Below are positions 59,703 to 64,000 of a stretch of DNA of 64,000 nucleotides, one piece after another. Source of the DNA: Citrobacter sp. On2M (GTDB lineage: Bacteria; Pseudomonadota; Gammaproteobacteria; Enterobacterales; Enterobacteriaceae); the NCBI RefSeq assembly GCF_018035235.1, contig NZ_WPCV01000004.1, forward strand, positions 620,001 through 684,000, read 5' to 3'. The notes beneath the pieces are model-generated. The model was not told the origin of the DNA. It worked only from the letters and a program-made list of their open reading frames with translations, and searched no databases. The position numbers and the translations under genes were made by a program. The number at the start of each line of letters is the position of its first letter. Within the stretch, counting starts at the first letter, position 1.

Positions 59703-59876
59703 ATGAACGTCGAAGATTTAAAAAGAAAAACTGAAGCGGATATTTCTGAATTCATCACAAAAAAAATTATTGAACTCAAAAAAAAGACAGGAAAAGAAGT
59801 CTCTGATATCCAGTTTACTGCTCGTGAAAAAATGACTGGGCTTGAAAGTTACGATATTAAAATTACATTAATCTAA
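59703..59876 (+). CDS. Unrecognised small lysine-rich protein, 57 aa
   Basis: MNVEDLKRKTEADISEFITK opens a helix-rich N-terminal half (to about 32), followed by two possible strands (SDIQFTAREK, SYDIKITLI). Highly charged with 12 lysines, no cysteine. AGAGAGGTAAATA precedes ATG 59703, a good ribosome site, and a perfect terminator follows 25 bp after the stop, so it is a complete one-gene unit. The gap 59500-59702 holds only its promoter region. Family not recognised. Confidence 0.7.
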   Translation: MNVEDLKRKTEADISEFITKKIIELKKKTGKEVSDIQFTAREKMTGLESYDIKITLI

Positions 59877-59900
59877 TTGTTATAAGAATCAGTTCAGGTG

Positions 59901-59935
59901 AAAAAGCATTATCTTGAAAGATAATGCTTTTTTAT
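59901..59935 (+). terminator. Terminator of the 57-aa gene
   Basis: A 15-bp perfect stem (AAAAAGCATTATCTT 59901-59915 / AAGATAATGCTTTTT 59918-59932) with a very tight turn and U-run. Confidence 0.9.
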
Positions 59936-60267
59936 TTCTGTCATAAAACATAAAACTTTGCTAAAACCTTCACTTTTTACCTGGACTGACGCCTCCAGGT
60001 AGACGATGCTGCCTAGGCTTGATTTTAAAGTGTTTGTTAAACCTGTGGCAATTCAGACCAACATCGATTATTACTTTTGGGCCAAATTTGGGGCGCTGAA
60101 ATGACTCATATTTCCCGCAATGGTCCAAAATAATATTTTATTAAGCTATTGATTTTAATATAATTTATCAGTAAAGAACTTACAAAATTACTTTTTTAGT
60201 CTAGCGCTGAGCATGATCCGTGGGGATAACCATTTAATAAAACGGGAAAGGGATGTTCATACGGCGA
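59936..60267. other. Gene-free end of the phoP-purB island
   Basis: No reading frame, RNA gene or IS end was found. A small dyad TACCTGGA / TCCAGGTA lies at 59978-60001. Sequence is A/T-rich compared with the purB side. Confidence 0.5.
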
Positions 60268-60300
60268 TAAAAAACCGGAATCGCTTACGCTCATCCGGCT
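60268..60300 (-). terminator. purB terminator
   Basis: On the minus strand GCCGGATGAGCG...CGATTCCGG folds into an imperfect stem and is followed by TTTTTTATC. It lies 26 bp after the purB stop. Confidence 0.7.
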
Positions 60301-60326
60301 TCAGTTCAGCATCTGCGGGTTGTTGA

Positions 60327-61700
<1,374 letters not shown>

Positions 61701-62348
61701 TCACAACTCCGGGGTTAAATGAGCAAGAATTTGTTTTGCCTGAGTCGTCAGGCGATTACGAGAAAACATGAGTTGCAGACGGCCTCCACCCACCTGATGC
61801 CAGAGTACGGCCGCGCGAATGCCAGCCAGCAGCGAAGCGCGAACTTTGGCCTGAACCTGTGGGCTCTGAAGGATGGCCGGGGAGCCAGTGACCTGAATAC
61901 GCGGGCCGAGTGGACTGATAACGTCAACATAAATGCCTGCCATCGCACTCAGTAGCGTTTCTGACTGCAAATCAAAATGGTCCAGCTGGCGCTGCAAGCC
62001 GTTAATACGGTCTCCCAGCGTGTCCATGGCGCCTTTAGCGGCTGAAAGTTTACGCTCCAGCACCATCAGGCTTAATGTATAGCGAGTAAGTTCCGCGTTC
62101 AGTCCCTGACGACTGCTGGCGTTGAGCACGCCGAGCAGTGTTTCCAGGCCGAGACGAAGGTTGGCTTCGCTGCCGCCAAACACGCCCAGCGTAGAGCTGG
62201 GATTCATGTCAATGACGCTGTTCAGTGAAACGTGTAATGCATCGGCATCACAATGCCCCTGGTGCGCCAGTTCTTGCACCAGGCGTGCCGACTGACAAAT
62301 GCCTGCCAGGGCGAGGGTGATGTCATAATAATTCTTTGCCACGTTCAC
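61701..62348 (-). CDS. hflD: Lysogenization regulator / membrane-associated protein HflD
   Basis: All-helical peripheral membrane protein of 215 aa; in E. coli it binds phage lambda CII and lowers lysogeny. The sequence [28 protein letters not shown] matches the family start. No enzymatic motif. It lies in the conserved order mnmA-hflD-purB with 28 bp and 3 bp gaps. Confidence 0.94.
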   Translation of the reverse strand: MNVAKNYYDITLALAGICQSARLVQELAHQGHCDADALHVSLNSVIDMNPSSTLGVFGGSEANLRLGLETLLGVLNASSRQGLNAELTRYTLSLMVLERKLSAAKGAMDTLGDRINGLQRQLDHFDLQSETLLSAMAGIYVDVISPLGPRIQVTGSPAILQSPQVQAKVRASLLAGIRAAVLWHQVGGGRLQLMFSRNRLTTQAKQILAHLTPEL

Positions 62349-62376
62349 TGCTTCCTTGTATCAAATGTGTAGGTAA

Positions 62377-63483
62377 TTATACCGACAGAGGCAATCGTTG
62401 TTCGATAATGCCGCCGCCGAGGCACACTTCGCCATTGTAAAAGACTGCCGACTGACCCGGCGTTACCGCCGCGACGGGTTCATCGAAAATGACTTCAATA
62501 CGCTCGGCATCCAGTGCCTTAACGGTGCACGGAATGTCGGTCTGACGATAACGGGTTTTCACCGTGCAGCGCATTGTGCCAGTGAACGGTTCGCGATCGA
62601 CCCAATGTAACTGTTGCGCCACCAGGCCAACGGACATCAGGCGCGGGTGTTCATGACCCTGAGCAACAACCAGAATGTTGTTCTCAACGTCTTTATCCAC
62701 CACATACCACGGATCTTCCGTGCCTTCTTTCGTCCCGCCAATGCCCAGACCTTTACGCTGACCCAGGGTGTGGTACATCAGCCCCTGATGCTGGCCAATC
62801 TCTTCGCCATCAACGGTGATGATTTTACCGGGTTGAGCCGGCAGGTAGCGACCGAGAAATTCTCGGAACTTACGTTCGCCAATGAAGCAGATACCGGTGG
62901 AGTCTTTTTTCTTGGCCGTAATCAGACCGAGATCTTCAGCAATTTTACGCACCTGCGGTTTTTCCAGTTCGCCCACCGGGAACAGGCTTTGCGCGATTTG
63001 CTCATGGCCGAGCGTGTAGAGGAAATAGCTCTGGTCTTTATTGCCATCGAGCCCACGCAGCAGACGGCTTTTACCGTCGACATCCGCGCGACGCACGTAG
63101 TGACCGGTGGCGATGTAATCGGCACCTAAATCTTCAGCGGCAAATTCGAGGAAGGCTTTAAACTTAATCTCTTTATTACACAGAATATCCGGGTTTGGCG
63201 TACGGCCCGCTTTGTACTCTTCAAGGAACAATTCAAAGACGTTGTCCCAATATTCTGCGGCAAAGTTGACGGTATGCAGCTCAATGCCGAGTTTGTCACA
63301 GACAGCCTGTGCATCTGCAAGATCGGCAGCCGCTGTGCAATATTCCTCGCCATCGTCCTCTTCCCAGTTCTTCATGAACAGGCCTTCTACCTGATAACCC
63401 TGTTGTTGCAACAGCCAGGCAGAAACGGAGGAATCGACACCGCCGGACATGCCGACGATCACTTTTTTTGGGCTTTCAGACAT
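62377..63483 (-). CDS. mnmA: tRNA-specific 2-thiouridylase MnmA
   Basis: Makes the 2-thio group of wobble uridine in tRNA-Lys, Glu and Gln with sulfur from the TusE relay. 368 aa: PP-loop GMSGGVDSS near the start, catalytic Cys in [12 protein letters not shown] and the second Cys in [10 protein letters not shown]. The start at 63483 ([15 protein letters not shown]) agrees with E. coli; the frame is open to 63528. Confidence 0.97.
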   Translation of the reverse strand: MSESPKKVIVGMSGGVDSSVSAWLLQQQGYQVEGLFMKNWEEDDGEEYCTAAADLADAQAVCDKLGIELHTVNFAAEYWDNVFELFLEEYKAGRTPNPDILCNKEIKFKAFLEFAAEDLGADYIATGHYVRRADVDGKSRLLRGLDGNKDQSYFLYTLGHEQIAQSLFPVGELEKPQVRKIAEDLGLITAKKKDSTGICFIGERKFREFLGRYLPAQPGKIITVDGEEIGQHQGLMYHTLGQRKGLGIGGTKEGTEDPWYVVDKDVENNILVVAQGHEHPRLMSVGLVAQQLHWVDREPFTGTMRCTVKTRYRQTDIPCTVKALDAERIEVIFDEPVAAVTPGQSAVFYNGEVCLGGGIIEQRLPLSV

Positions 63484-63536
63484 AGGAATACTCACGACAT
63501 TGAACTTCAAGGCGGCATATTCTAGCACGCAGCCCC

Positions 63537-63998
63537 TTACTTGACACCCTCTGTAAACGGCCAGTTAAATTCACCGATCATCGCCAGCGGGTAGCGTTGT
63601 CCGCTCTGATAGCAGCGAATGCTCTCCGCAACTAACGGAGAGCGCAGGTTTGGCGCGCAGATAACCTCTTCTGCACTGACCCAGCGACAGCAGTCGATAT
63701 CGCTGTCATGAGGTTCAGTAGCGCACATATTGGCAAGCTCGATAGAAAACAGAAAACGCAAAAAGGGCGTTTTGTCCGGCGCAATCCATTGATGCATTCG
63801 AATGAAATGTTGTGGCTGCGCGTGGATACCTGTTTCTTCCCATAGCTCGCGAGCGGCGGCCTGCACTAACGTCTCATCCGCTTCCAGATGTCCGGCTGGT
63901 TGATTCCATAAGGCTTTGCCATTGATTGTTTCCTCAACGACTAAAAACTTATCTTCTGCATGCACGATGCAGGCGACCGTAACGTGCGGTTTGAACAT
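63537..63998 (-). CDS. nudJ: Nudix phosphatase NudJ
   Basis: 153 aa Nudix hydrolase; E. coli NudJ removes phosphate from HMP-PP (thiamine precursor) and other nucleotides. The Nudix box [23 protein letters not shown] is complete with REx2EE. ATG 63998 is two bases from the window edge and gives the E. coli start [10 protein letters not shown], so the gene is complete. It ends 53 bp before mnmA. Confidence 0.96.
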   Translation of the reverse strand: MFKPHVTVACIVHAEDKFLVVEETINGKALWNQPAGHLEADETLVQAAARELWEETGIHAQPQHFIRMHQWIAPDKTPFLRFLFSIELANMCATEPHDSDIDCCRWVSAEEVICAPNLRSPLVAESIRCYQSGQRYPLAMIGEFNWPFTEGVK

Positions 63999-64000
63999 AC

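Noticed and set aside
59978..60001. TACCTGGA/TCCAGGTA dyad as a LexA box or attachment site
   Set aside because: The CTG-to-CAG spacing is wrong for LexA, and no second copy of the core was found to support an att site.

Overview
The window is chromosomal DNA of an enterobacterium closely related to Escherichia, Salmonella and Citrobacter. Nearly every long reading frame can be aligned by eye to an E. coli K-12 protein, and most of the order follows the K-12 segment rne to nudJ (about 24-25 min). The direct cobB-potD junction and the two-methionine PhoP start look more like Salmonella or Citrobacter than K-12. Naming Citrobacter is an inference. Product names and comparisons with K-12 come from memory of those proteins, not from a search.

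Positions 1-17000 hold the 3'-truncated rne gene and its long leader, rluC, yceF, then the phospholipid and fatty-acid cluster yceD-rpmF-plsX-fabH-fabD-fabG-acpP-fabF, followed by pabC-mltG-tmk-holB-ycfH and the glucose transporter gene ptsG with its CRP, Mlc and SgrS signals.

Positions 17000-27300 are out of place. Where K-12 has fhuE there is an M24 aminopeptidase gene, amn, shiA, three tRNA-Asn(GTT) genes, nac with a sigma-54/NtrC promoter, cbl, yeeO, and the facing stumps of an MFS gene and a LysR gene. In K-12 the shiA-amn and asnW-yeeO-asnU-cbl-nac-asnV groups lie near 44 min, at roughly the same distance from the terminus on the other side. The yeeO gene is bracketed by a perfect 121-bp inverted repeat containing tRNA-Asn and its terminator.

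Positions 27300-38400 return to K-12 order: hinT-ycfL-lpoB-thiK-nagZ-ycfP, ndh, ycfJ, then an aerobactin-type receptor gene (iutA) without siderophore biosynthesis genes but with a Fur box, comR/bhsA and ldtC. Positions 38400-57000 hold mfd, ycfT, the lipoprotein exporter lolCDE, nagK, cobB, the spermidine/putrescine transporter potABCD, pepT, roxA and phoPQ.

Positions 57000-60300, between phoP and purB, form a small accessory island: a tyrosine-recombinase relic with an internal in-frame deletion, a beheaded csp gene, a YnfU-like zinc-ribbon protein, an intact cspA-family gene with a cold-shock-type leader, a YmcF-like protein that seems to start at ATT, and two unrecognised small proteins. 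The window ends with purB (with a PurR operator inside the gene), hflD, mnmA and nudJ.

I found no new multi-gene defence or biosynthetic system. The points most worth a second look are the relocated tRNA-Asn block, the inverted repeat around yeeO, the matched MFS/LysR truncation, the orphan iutA and the cold-shock island.
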